DNA from: Amphibalanus amphitrite
Taxonomy: Eukaryota > Arthropoda > Thecostraca > Balanomorpha > Balanidae
Assembly (NCBI RefSeq): GCF_019059575.1
Contig: NW_024881704.1
Coordinates: 372,001 to 436,000 of the forward strand
Direction of reading: 5' to 3'
Length of the DNA: 64,000 bases
The notes beneath the pieces are model-generated. The model saw only the letters and a program-made list of their open reading frames with translations. It did no database searches and was not told the DNA's origin. How positions within the stretch are numbered: position 1 is the first letter of the stretch; every line of letters starts with the position of its first letter. The translations under genes and the position numbers were made by a program. This document shows positions 49,497-59,800 of this stretch, piece by piece.

Positions 49497-52400
49497 TCAC
49501 TGCGACACGTAGTAGTCCGGTCGTCTACAGACACGGTCGCTTCGCCTGGGACGCTGCACGCTCACATCGGCGGCGTCCGGCGACGGCTCGCAAGCTGTCT
49601 CGGTCGACGGGCGAGAAGCAGCGGCGAGCGAGGTCAGCGGGCCAGCGGCGTCGGCCTCGGAAGTCGTGGCGGTCGACGTGGTCTCGCCGGGCCCAGCGGG
49701 GGGAGATGCGGAGGGAGACGCCGGCGCGTATGGGAGACGGGCCAGATGGGCGGCGTTCCAGGTCCGGCCGTCAGCCAGACGGTACGTTGCGGGACCGACG
49801 CGCCCAGTGACTCGCACCGGAGACGTGAACCGACAGGACGTCTTCGAGCGGTGTCCCTGCCGTCTCACGCAGACGTAGTCGCCCTCAGTGATGCGCGGCG
49901 TCGTCACGCCACGGCGGCGGTCGTAGGACCTCTTGTTGGACTGCTGTCGGCGTCGAACTCGAGACGCCACACTGTCGGCTCCTGGTGTTGACGGCTGAAT
50001 GACAGGCAGGTTCAGCCTCATCTGTCGTCCATGCAGGAGCTCTGACGGTGACTTCCCAGTTGTCGTGTGTGGGGTGGCTCGATACACCGCCAGGCTCTTG
50101 CGTACCTCGTCAATGAACGCTGCTGGTGGACAGTCTGTGATCCACGACTTGAACGTTTTGTTGAAGCGCTCTACGGCGGAGTTGCCTCTAGGCCAGTAGA
50201 CGGACGATGTGGTGTGCTTCACCCCTCGGGCGGCCAGATACGCAGTGAACTCCCTGCTCGTGAACTGAGGCCCATTGTCCGTCACGATCTCGTCGGGATA
50301 GCCCTCTTTGGCCCACACAGTTGACAAGAACTTGATGACATCTTCAGTCTCAGTCGATGACGTCAGGCAGACTTCCGCCCATTTGCTTCTGTAGTCAATC
50401 AGAGTGATGGCGTAACGGGCAGTCGCTGGTGCTCCGTTGATTGGACCAACGATATCCATTCCCAGTTTCGACCAGGCGCGGTCCGGCAGGTCGACTGGCT
50501 GCATGGGCGCAGGGCGTGCGCGCTGGGAGAGGACTGCGTCGCTGTGCTGGCAGCGCTCGCAACTTCGGCACAGCTCCTCCACCTCACGGTTGATGCCGGG
50601 CCACCACGCCAGATTCCGCAGCGCCTGTTTCATGCGGACGATTCCGTCGTGCGCGCTGTGCGCCAGCTCCAGGTATCTGCGGCGGAGCTGAACGGGCACA
50701 ACAACTTGTTGGGCTCCTCTCAGGATGACGTCGTCGTTGCGCACCCACAACTCGTGTCTCATCTTGAAGTACGGCTGCACTTCAACCGGGCAGGCCTTGG
50801 CGCTGCTCGGCCAGCCGCGCTTGATCTGATGACGCAGCTGCTGCAGCTCAGGATCAGCAGCTGACGCGGTGCGGACGTCTTGCTCGGTCAGCACGCTCTC
50901 TTCATCTGTCAGAAGAGCGATCACCTCTTCTTCAGCGGAGCTGTCTTCATGCAGGTCCGCTTCTTCGGCAGGAACTGGCATCCTGGAGAGGGCGTCTGCT
51001 GCAGGAGTTAGGTTCCGGCCAGGCACGTACTGGACTGTGTACGCATACGGCAGCAGGCGTGCCTGCCAGCGCGCGATCCTCGCGCCCGCTCTCCCCGAGA
51101 AGCTGGGCGAGAGCAGTGTCTGCAGCGCCGAATGATCTGTGCGGAGAGTGAACGGACGTCCCCACAGATACAGTTTCCAGTGTTCCACGGCGAGAACAGC
51201 GCTCAGTGCTTCCAGCTCAGACACTGAGTAGCGCTGCTCGGTAGGGGTGAACGCCCGAGACCAGAACGCTACGGCGTTTTCTTCTCCATCGGAGCTCAGC
51301 TGCGTGAGTACAGCTCCAGCGCCCTTGCCGCTGCCGTCGGACGTGACGAATGTAGGCAGGCTCTGGTCGAACGGCTTCAGTGTCGGGCTTGCAGCTATCT
51401 TCAGCTTGACCTCGTTGAAAGCTCGGTTCGCTGTGTCGTCCCAGACGAACTTGGTGCCCTTCTTCAGCAGCCGGTACAGTGGATGGACGGTCTCGGCGTA
51501 CCCAGGGACGAACCTGAGAAACCATCCACACATCCCCAGGAACGACTTCAGCTCCTTGGCGTTCTCCGGCGGTGGTGCGTCAGTCACGGCCTTGATCTGT
51601 GACTGCAGTGGTGTGACTCCCGACGCAGACAGCGTGAAGCCACAGAAGTCGACAGCTGCTTTGCTGAACACAGACTTCTCTCTGTTGACTGTCAAGTTGG
51701 CCTCCTTCAGTCGGGCCATGACGCGCCGAAGACGGTCGTCGTGTTCTTCCTGTGACACTCCCACGACCGCGACGTCGTCCATGTAGTGAACACATCCCGG
51801 GATGCCGTCCAGCAGGTTGTCCAGCAATCTCTGGAACGCAGATCCTGCCGAGACCAGACCAAACGGAACCCTCGTGAACCGTCGTAGGCCTCGGTGAGTC
51901 AGGAACGTGGTGAGCTGACGGGAAGCAGGCTCCAGCTCCAGCTGATGGTATGCGCTCTGCAGGTCGATAACTGTGAAGATGTTGCCCTTCAGCTGGTCTT
52001 GGAGCTCCTCTGCCGTCGGCAGGGGATGAACTTCGGCGATGACCTGTCGATTCAGGTCCCTGAGATCCACGCAGATGCGCAGCTTCCCGTTCCTTTTCCT
52101 GCTGACGACCATCGGGTGAACCCAGTCGCTGACTTCGACCGGTTCGATGACTCCTTCCTCCTGGAGTCGGTCCAGCTCGCGGCTGACCTCTTCACGAACA
52201 GCATACGGGAGTCGGCGGAGCTTGTGACGCACCGGTACAGCATCAGGACGGAGAACAATCCTGTGCTGGTAGCCACGGACTGTCGTCAGTGAGCATATCT
52301 CGCCAGGGTCGGGCTGAGACGGTGGCGGTTCCGGGACTTCTGCGCTCCCAGTGACCGCCAGCTGATCGATTGCCCCACTCGCGGGGTGCAGGTTTACGTC

Positions 52401-53606
52401 TAACTGCTTCAGCAGGTCCAGTCCCATGACGGCTTCTTCACCGTCGGAATCTATGATGAAGAACTCTGTGTTGGCTCGCCGTCCACGGTAGGTCACCAGC
52501 GCTGGCAGCGTGCCAAGCACTTGAAGCTGGTGTCGACCAAAACCGAACAGACGAGCAGACGTTCTATTGAGACGACTGCCTTTGAAGAGACGTCTGGCGA
52601 TGCCGAGTCCTAAAGCGGACACCGTGGCACCCGTGTCAACTTGCAGATTCACGGTCTGCGTGATACCTGGTACCTCCATCTGTACTTCGCACATCATCTT
52701 ATCGGTATTTGGTACGGCGCAGCAGAGAACAGTCAGCTCGTGACACCTTCTGTCGTCGTTCCGTTCACCAGACCAGCAGACCACGGCAAAGTGACCCGTC
52801 CGCCCACACTGCCTGCACGTGGCCCCGGTAGCGGGACACCGACCGCGCTCATTGTGCTGGCGCCGACCGCAGCTGGGGCACGTGTCCGGTTGCAGCTGGG
52901 CAGGTCCGGGGCGACGGTCGGCTTGCAACTGGGCAGGGGCGGGGCGGCGGTCGTCTTGCCGCCGGGCGGGTCGCCAGGGCCGGCGCCCGCGGCGCTGACG
53001 AGCGTCAGATATCTGATGCAGTGACTGCGCTCCGTCGGCGGCGGGCCGCGCCGGCCCGGCCATGGCGGTCGCCTCGCGTCGGGATCGCTCGAATGCCTCG
53101 GCGATCTCCAGAACGCGGTCCAGGGTCAGGCCCTTATCCTGCAGAAAACGCTCGCGGAGAATCGGATGCACTGTTGCTTCCACGACTTGGTCACGTATCA
53201 TTGCGTCTGTCATTTGTCCAAACGAGCAGTTTACTGCCAGGCGGCGCAGCGCCGCCACGTAGTCGGCCGTCGGCTCGTGCGACTCTTGCCGTCGCTGCCG
53301 GAAGAAGAACCGCTCCGCGATCACGTTGACCTGAGGTTCATAAAACTCGGCGAGCTGCCGCTCAGCCGCATGGAACTCGTCTTCGTCTTCTCTCCTCGGC
53401 TGGACCGGTAGGGTACGGTACACCCGTTGCGCCTCGGCGCCGACACAGTGCAGAAGGAGAGCCGTCTTCCTCTCCGTGCTGTAGGCCTCACCTCCCAGGG
53501 CAGTCAGGTAGTTGTGGAAACTGAAAATCCAGTCACTCCAGGGCAGTGCTGGTTTTCCTGGTCTCGCCAGGAACGGAGTTGGCGGCGACACCCCCTCGAC
53601 GTTCAT
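49497..53606 (-). CDS. Gypsy gag-pol polyprotein, 1369 aa
   Basis: A single frame from the ATG at 53606. Gag capsid-like helices occupy about residues 1-190. Two zinc knuckles follow at about 242-275, the second being a canonical CX2CX4HX4C (CRQC..H..C). The aspartic protease motif DTGA is at about 324. The reverse transcriptase includes LRICVDLRDLN, FTVIDLQSAYHQL and the YMDD box at about 607. RNase H begins at TSDGSGKGAGAVL (about 753). The integrase has an HHCC zinc domain (about 980-1020, with HSAHDG and CRSCERC) and a DDE core including DNGPQFTS (about 1108) and GNSAVERFNK. No chromodomain or envelope is seen. The order PR-RT-RH-IN is that of Ty3/Gypsy. All catalytic residues that I can check are present. 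The fused gag-pol frame fits the mag lineage, which is inference. Confidence 0.97.
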   Translation of the reverse strand: MNVEGVSPPTPFLARPGKPALPWSDWIFSFHNYLTALGGEAYSTERKTALLLHCVGAEAQRVYRTLPVQPRREDEDEFHAAERQLAEFYEPQVNVIAERFFFRQRRQESHEPTADYVAALRRLAVNCSFGQMTDAMIRDQVVEATVHPILRERFLQDKGLTLDRVLEIAEAFERSRREATAMAGPARPAADGAQSLHQISDARQRRGRRPWRPARRQDDRRPAPAQLQADRRPGPAQLQPDTCPSCGRRQHNERGRCPATGATCRQCGRTGHFAVVCWSGERNDDRRCHELTVLCCAVPNTDKMMCEVQMEVPGITQTVNLQVDTGATVSALGLGIARRLFKGSRLNRTSARLFGFGRHQLQVLGTLPALVTYRGRRANTEFFIIDSDGEEAVMGLDLLKQLDVNLHPASGAIDQLAVTGSAEVPEPPPSQPDPGEICSLTTVRGYQHRIVLRPDAVPVRHKLRRLPYAVREEVSRELDRLQEEGVIEPVEVSDWVHPMVVSRKRNGKLRICVDLRDLNRQVIAEVHPLPTAEELQDQLKGNIFTVIDLQSAYHQLELEPASRQLTTFLTHRGLRRFTRVPFGLVSAGSAFQRLLDNLLDGIPGCVHYMDDVAVVGVSQEEHDDRLRRVMARLKEANLTVNREKSVFSKAAVDFCGFTLSASGVTPLQSQIKAVTDAPPPENAKELKSFLGMCGWFLRFVPGYAETVHPLYRLLKKGTKFVWDDTANRAFNEVKLKIAASPTLKPFDQSLPTFVTSDGSGKGAGAVLTQLSSDGEENAVAFWSRAFTPTEQRYSVSELEALSAVLAVEHWKLYLWGRPFTLRTDHSALQTLLSPSFSGRAGARIARWQARLLPYAYTVQYVPGRNLTPAADALSRMPVPAEEADLHEDSSAEEEVIALLTDEESVLTEQDVRTASAADPELQQLRHQIKRGWPSSAKACPVEVQPYFKMRHELWVRNDDVILRGAQQVVVPVQLRRRYLELAHSAHDGIVRMKQALRNLAWWPGINREVEELCRSCERCQHSDAVLSQRARPAPMQPVDLPDRAWSKLGMDIVGPINGAPATARYAITLIDYRSKWAEVCLTSSTETEDVIKFLSTVWAKEGYPDEIVTDNGPQFTSREFTAYLAARGVKHTTSSVYWPRGNSAVERFNKTFKSWITDCPPAAFIDEVRKSLAVYRATPHTTTGKSPSELLHGRQMRLNLPVIQPSTPGADSVASRVRRRQQSNKRSYDRRRGVTTPRITEGDYVCVRRQGHRSKTSCRFTSPVRVTGRVGPATYRLADGRTWNAAHLARLPYAPASPSASPPAGPGETTSTATTSEADAAGPLTSLAAASRPSTETACEPSPDAADVSVQRPRRSDRVCRRPDYYVSQ

Positions 53607-53643
53607 CGTCGGTAGTATTCAGGATCTCATCCTCGTCGCCAGA

Positions 53644-53857
53644 TGTAGTGTCCACCGCCGTCTCCGGATTCCGATGTATTCTCACAAACTCGCGGTGCAA
53701 AACACTAAGGCACTGCCGTGCTGTGCGGCCGGGCGGAGCCTCTCGACTGCTGGCTCTGACTGGAGCCGAGCAGGGTGCGGCCGCCTCACACTCGTATTAC
53801 CGGGGGCCCGATGCCGAGCCTCGGACACCCGATGCACTAGGTACTCGATACACTACA
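53644..53857 (-). repeat. 5' LTR of Gypsy element
   Basis: A 214-bp direct terminal repeat, identical to 49251-49464. On the minus strand it precedes the primer-binding site and the gag-pol start at 53606. Confidence 0.95.
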
Positions 53858-53946
53858 GTAGGTATAGGTGTGTATGTGTATGTGTACATGTATATGTGTT
53901 TGTCCGTCAAGGATGTTGTAATAAATTGATGATGATGATGATGATA

Positions 53947-54350
53947 GGAGCTATTGGCTCCGTTCCTCGGGTGTCATAGGCCTTCCAGTCCCGCCGCACT
54001 GCGGCGCGGCGAATGCCACTGGAAATAGTCGACACGGTCGGTCAAACCTCATACCGTTGATTTAGCACTTAGCAGAGCTACGCGCCGACGGAGGCGGTAG
54101 AACTGGCTCGTTTACCAGGCCAGGACACACGCTGTGTTCTGTGATCTCCGCTACGGAGTGTGTGCACTACACAACCGCGACATGACAAGAGCCTGTCCAC
54201 AGGCCTCTGAACCAAAGCTGTGGATCAGAGGCACTCAGAGCACGGCTACTTGGAAGTGACCTGGGAACATATCAGCGAGCAAGTGTATGCTACTTGAGCA
54301 GCTAATTTCACAAGCTGAGGCTCGCCGTCAAAACCGTGAGAGATGTAGTT
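53947..54350. other. Short intergenic stretch
   Basis: About 400 bp after the LINE tail with no gene or repeat that I recognise. Confidence 0.5.
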
Positions 54351-54353
54351 TTA

Positions 54354-54618
54354 AGGCCTGGCTACACTATGCGTTTTCTGCGTGCGTTTTTTGCGTGTTT
54401 GCGGGTTTTGCGTAATGTCGTTCTAGAAAAATAAATGATATTACGTTTTTGTGATGTTTTTTATATTCAATTTTAGTAAAAATATGAGTTATATTAGCTT
54501 CTGCATATAACTAATGTAAAAAGTATATTATTTTTTACTTTTTTTCTACAACGATATTAGGCAAAAAACGCAAACCCGCAAAAAACGCACGCAGAAAACG
54601 CATAGTGTAGCCAGGCCT
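54354..54618. mobile_element. Harbinger-like MITE with TTA duplication
   Basis: Near-perfect inverted repeats of about 45 bp start AGGCCTGGCTACACTATGCG and continue through TGCGTGCGTTTTTTGCG. They bracket a short AT-rich core, giving a 265-bp hairpin. The flanking trinucleotide TTA (54351-54353 and 54619-54621) matches the TWA target preference of PIF/Harbinger elements. Non-coding. Confidence 0.85.
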
Positions 54619-54621
54619 TTA

Positions 54622-55134
54622 CGCGATATTTAGAAGTCTTAAACACGGTTGTGCAGAAAATATGTAAAGATGTCACGCTTGATTTGCTAGGAGCCTGCAG
54701 AGACGACAAATTTGACGAGGCCTGGCAAGTCACATTTGACTTTATATCATGAAATGAAGGACAGGGATGGATACCTAATCGCTGTGTTTATGCCCGGCTT
54801 AAAATATACAAAAAAGCAATCTTGGTATACCAATGCCTATTAGCTTCCAACGACATGGCGGCGGCTACACAATCATGAGTTGCGAAACGTACCGAGTTTG
54901 AGCCCGCGTCCTTCCAAAAATAAGCACGCCGTATTGATTTGTTGATGTATGTACGTTTCAACCTGAAGAAGGTGCCCTCGGGGGCGGCGACTGTTGATAC
55001 CGTATTTGGACAACAATCTTAAGTTGTTTGCTGATGCGACTGACAAACACGTAGGTACCTAGTAAATAAATAAACTGCATGCTGCAACAGTACATTACAT
55101 AAGGGATGCTTTGCACTTAAAGCCTTATACCTAC
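54622..55134. other. Intergenic, nothing recognised
   Basis: Unique-looking sequence between two transposons; no supported feature. Confidence 0.5.
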
Positions 55135-55138
55135 TTAA

Positions 55139-55960
55139 CCCGCGCCCCACTGGGGGGGGGGGGGCTATTTATAGCCCCCCTCCCGTTTTTCTGCAATAAC
55201 TTCCAAACCGCTTGACGGATCGACGCCAAACTTCCAGTACCTTCGGCTGCATCAATTTGACACCTTGTGTCGAAATTTGAACTTCGTAGCTACCATAGGT
55301 CGGCCGGAAATGACGTCAGAGTGACGTCATGTTCGTCCGATTTCGACGCAAAACATTGAACCACGGCAATCGCTCCCAAGAGCTCAGTTTTTAAGCTAGG
55401 TCCAATTTCTTTGCATGAAAGGACTCAGAATTGACCGCGCTATCAAACTGCTATCTCGAATTTTCAAAATTTTGAAAATGTCGAAAATTTTATATAATAA
55501 TATTCAAAATTTATATTTTTATATTTTTCCAAAAAGTTTTTGACTTTTCGAAAAAAAACGGAATATATGTGACAGAACGCATTATTATGACTAACTCTAG
55601 CAAGTTTAAGCTGAATATCTTCAAAAATGGCCAAGTTATACGCATTATTGCAAAAAATTCACAATTATCAAATTTTCAAATCAATTTTTCAGTACGTATT
55701 TGACATCGTACACCAATATAAATGGCACCATCGTGTTCCTGAGCTCAAACTGCATCCGATAGACATTCAACTTTGAAATTTGACCTTTTTTGACCTAAAA
55801 GTGACCTGACCTAAGCTAAATTCGACTCAAAATGACCTCGAATGACACAGACGACATCAAATTCGAAATCTATGGCCTAAATGGACCATAAAACATGTGT
55901 CACGTGACCGACGCATGATATAATATTTTCGTGACCTGTGATGACCTGACCCCAGGGATG

Positions 55961-55992
<32 letters not shown>

Positions 55993-56811
55993 CCGGAGCC
56001 GGCATATTTTGCCCGGAGCCGGAGCCGGAGCCGGAGCCGTGAAACAATATAGCCCGGAGCCGGAGCCGGAGCCGGAGCCGTCAAAAAAGGGGGCGACTCC
56101 GGCTCCTTTTCTTAAGAGGAAACAATTATTTACCTAGTTCGGTTTGACAGTACAAGGCGTAAAACAATGTGGTATTCAAAATAGCCTTGTTATACAAATA
56201 CAGAAGCAACGTGCACCAATCCCATCGCCTTTTTTCTTCCACCCGTATTTAATTGATCGCATAGGGGATGTACTGAGTAGAAGCCGGAGCCGGAGCCGCC
56301 GGAGCCGGATCATTTTACTCGGAGCCGGAGCCGGAGCCGGAGCCACCATGACATTTCACCCGGAGCCGGAGCCGGAGCCGGAGCCGATTTTTTTCTCCGG
56401 AGCCGGAGCCGGAGCCGGAGCCGTCTGAAATTTCCACGGCTCCGCATCCCTGCGGCTGACCCTGACCTGAAAATCAAGGTACAAGTTTGGTACCCTCAAG
56501 GTATCTAGAGTATCTGTTCACGAGTGTGGAAACCAAAAATGAGCCTGATCTGACTTGTAAGACGGCGGCCAGAGCCCAAAATGTGAACAAGCCAAAGTGC
56601 TAATAATTTTTACTTTGACCTGAACTGTGACGTCATCGGTGACCTCGAGGTCAATGAAATTAGGTTTCGCTCGACAGTTTTTCCGGGGCTATCAGACGCC
56701 GTTTGAATTTTGACGATCGGCCCAGTAGTTTCGGAGTTAGGAGGGGGGGCTATGAATAGCCCCCCCCCCCCCAGTAGGGCGTGTTATACACAGACCCCAG
56801 TGGGGCGCGGG
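55139..56811. mobile_element. piggyBac-like TTAA element B (non-autonomous)
   Basis: Flanked by TTAA (55135-55138 and 56812-56815). Its 17-bp inverted ends CCCGCGCCCCACTGGGG are perfect. Inside each end is a run of G followed by a hairpin around CTATTTATAG or CTATTCATAG with CCCCCC. This parallels element A at 47023-47949, including CCCG-initial ends and the G-run plus hairpin layout. The interior is AT-rich and non-coding and contains a nested GGAGCC-repeat element. Confidence 0.8.
55953..56452. mobile_element. hAT-like MITE made of GGAGCC hexamers, nested in element B
   Basis: Opens with CAGGGATGCGGAGCCG and closes with the exact complement CGGCTCCGCATCCCTG, 16-bp inverted ends of hAT style. 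Most of the rest is blocks of GGAGCC hexamers (about 55962-56040, 56053-56080, 56283-56344, 56358-56385 and 56397-56423). An 8-bp duplication is only approximate: CCTGACCC on the left, GCTGACCC two bases beyond the right end. Arg-Ser or Glu-Pro-rich frames over the hexamers are repeat products. Confidence 0.65.
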
Positions 56812-56815
56812 TTAA

Positions 56816-59800
56816 TTGCGACGTTCTTGGCAAAACGATTCGATTAAGAGACACAATCTACGAAATATTTTGTTGCAGTTAATATGAAACGAATAAGAAA
56901 TACGACTACGAGGATCGTTTATGTAGAATATGACATATTCCGCACTCCTACGAGGAAAGATTGGATATTTTATGAAACAATAAACATAATAAACATGCAC
57001 ATAAATGCATTCACTAAAGTATAGCCGTTTCTTTTGCAAACAAGTAAAAACCATTACAAAAACGGCTCACTCGAATGCAGAAGCGACAAATGCCGCACAC
57101 ATCTTCCACTTTTGAGAATGTCACCTAGCTCCTGCAAAACGCGGAACACTTTCACGTCAACTAGCGCGCCGAAAAAAAAAAAACTTGGCGTAAAGTTCAG
57201 AGCTCGACTGCCAGTTTCGCTAAATAGACTGCATAATAGAGCGGCCCGACTGGTGAACAAACTCATTCGCCGGGTGTCACTCGCAGCTCGCCTAGCCGAG
57301 CCGTGCGTACAGTCAACTTCTCGACGCCAGAATAATATAAACGGCGAGGGATGCGGGCAATGTCGCTAGCTTTGTGCTTAGCAAGATATGATATCGATAG
57401 ATTCTAGGCCGAAGTGTTGGACGTGCGCCACGTCTGTTGGAATTGGGCTGAAAATGTAAATTGAGGGCCAAGCTAGTGGATGATACCAGTCAGGATTCTT
57501 TCCGCTAAACCTACCGAGCTTTACGCTGGAGCTGTGAAATTTAGGGCTTCATCAGACAAGCTTCGGATTTAAGCTGTCAGTTGGTGGCTGGTGCCTCTCG
57601 ATTCGAGTTTTCACTGCCGGAAAATCCACGGAAGGTCGGCTGCTGGTGATCAGAGTGGGCTGAGTCAGCAGACGGCGACTCGGCCGGACTCGGGACCAGC
57701 CAGGGCCACACAGGAACACTCGCTGCTCCGGGCCGGGTCGGGGGATATACCTACCTGCCTGAATCCAACTGCGAGACGCAAAACAAACGCTACGCTCGTA
57801 TACACAGACAGGGTGTTGATAATTTGAATCCGGTACAAATTGTGCCGAGCGGATCAACGAATAATCTCCCTTTCCTCTGCCAAAGGTTTCTGCAAAATAC
57901 CAAGCGACCAAATGACGAGAATAACAAAAGGAAGAACTACGTGGTGTCAGTGATGCGCGCAATAGAAATCAGCATGACAACAGCAGGCATTTCAGTTTAA
58001 CTTCGTACAGCAATAAGTTTTAACGGTGCCTTAGGCATGAATCATTGCTCAGATTGCTGCGCAGCCCGTATGCAATTATCGCACAGCATGTTCACTGTTC
58101 AGCCAATGCACACAGATACCGAAATAGCATCAATAAGCAATAGCTTAGCTATGTAATGATCAACAATAAACCTACAATAAACACTTAGGTAATCATCTCC
58201 CCGACATAAGCGAATTGCCCAATTACCAAGTGTACAGTAGTTTGACAAGCGGCACACCTATAACAGCCCCCGCCCCGACTGCCTCGGGTCTTTCTCTGAC
58301 ACGGCAATCAGCTTACAAACAGCGTCATTACAGACAGATGTTCGGCTGAACATGTGGCCAGATTTGCCGCTAATGTGCACCCTGAGAGACCTGCGTGGCC
58401 CACAGTCCACAGTTATGGATGTTCGGAGAGCGGAGACCGTCTGATTGATGCGGGTGGCCCGCGGCATCTCTGTGAACGCGCACCGTCTGTTCCCTCCGAC
58501 TGTTTTTGTTAGGGCCGCCCCTCAGCTTCTGTTATATAACTACCAAGATCGAGGTCAGCTGTACGAATATAGCTGAGAAGGAAACCAAACTGGGTTCAAA
58601 ATGCTGTGTTCAGCAAACTTGGTTTGGTCATAATTATAATACAATATGTGTTTTGCCCTGTAAGTGTAGCCTGTAGCGTAGCAAGTAGCCGGGATGTGAG
58701 GTAATGATTTAGGACGGCAAAGGCGTCCAAAAGACAGTAACGAAACAAGTGGTGAACCCGGTGACAAAAACGGTGTGAGACGACACGACGAGTAAAAAGA
58801 GGCGCTAAGAGCTTCAAAGACTCGGGTCTCAAGTTAAAACAAGGAAGCACCGTCAATGACCGGGGTCACAGGCGGAACAGGACAGCACCACCAGGGACCC
58901 GGGTCGGTCACAGGTCACCCATCGGTCACTCCGTCGATCCTACACTTCCTCTCCATGGCGCCGCGCGGCCCCCGCCGACAAGCGCGTGGCCGGCTGGTGT
59001 GGTGTGGCCATTGTTTCGCGTCACAATACCGGCCGGGACGTGCCGACTGTGCGCACATTTGGCCATTGTGGCAGCCGACGGAACATCGAGCGCCGCGGCC
59101 ACCGGACCGTCGAGCGCCGCGGCCGACGGACCGTCGAGCGCCGCGGCCGACGGACCGTCGAGCGGCCGTAGCCGACGGGAGGCGGTAATGGCTCGCGGGG
59201 GCGGCGCCACCTGTCTGATTCTGTGTCTGACCGCCGCCCACACAGCGGGAGATGGGAGGAGAGACGACTCGCGGGATGCTCCAGAGAGAAGAGGTGTGGG
59301 TTACTGATACCTACTTGCAGACTGATTAGAGCAATGTTGACCCCCGAACGATGAACAGTCGAGGTCGGTCGAGGTGGTCCGATCATAGCACATCGAGACA
59401 AGGCCGCAAGTGGATGCGGCAAAACGTGCAGGCGATTGATAGGTCAAGGACAAAGATGGATGAAAACAGATACCTACATACACACATAGACCTCTGTACA
59501 CCACTGCATTGGCGCATTGGTGTACAGAGGTGTATGATACAAATCATTATCTTATGATTGCCACAGAAGTGGTAGATGGTCACCTACCTTGCTTTCGTTG
59601 GCTCGGTCCCCGAGATCCCAACCACCGTGTCTTGCGTTTGTCGGTGGAGCGTCTATCTTCGGTTTACCTAGAGATGATTCATCATCGCTCGTTCGTAACC
59701 AAATTGGTACAAAAAAGAAGCGGAACAAAATGCTTAATTTGATAGTTAACTTCATAGTTTGCTTTTCTTGGCTCTATATTTCACTGAACAGTGGCAAAAC

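Larger units (their letters stand above)
49251..53857 (-). mobile_element. Full-length Gypsy LTR retrotransposon (mag-like)
   Basis: Two 214-bp LTRs (49251-49464 and 53644-53857) that I read as identical run from TGTAGTG to CACTACA. The target duplication is GTAGG (49246-49250 and 53858-53862). Just inside the 5' LTR the minus strand reads TC then TGGCGACGAGGATG, which complements the 3' end of animal tRNA-Ser(GCT) as I remember it, a primer used by mag-type Gypsy elements. A polypurine tract, GAGAGGGGGGAATG, precedes the 3' LTR. One uninterrupted gag-pol frame fills the interior. Identical LTRs and an intact frame indicate a young, possibly mobile copy. It lies within the 3' UTR of a LINE remnant. 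Confidence 0.95.

Noticed and set aside
57190..57310. Peptide resembling the LINE reverse-transcriptase motif LQ..QNRAARLV (LHNRAARLVNKL)
   Set aside because: Only about ten residues match and no neighbouring LINE motif is found on either side.
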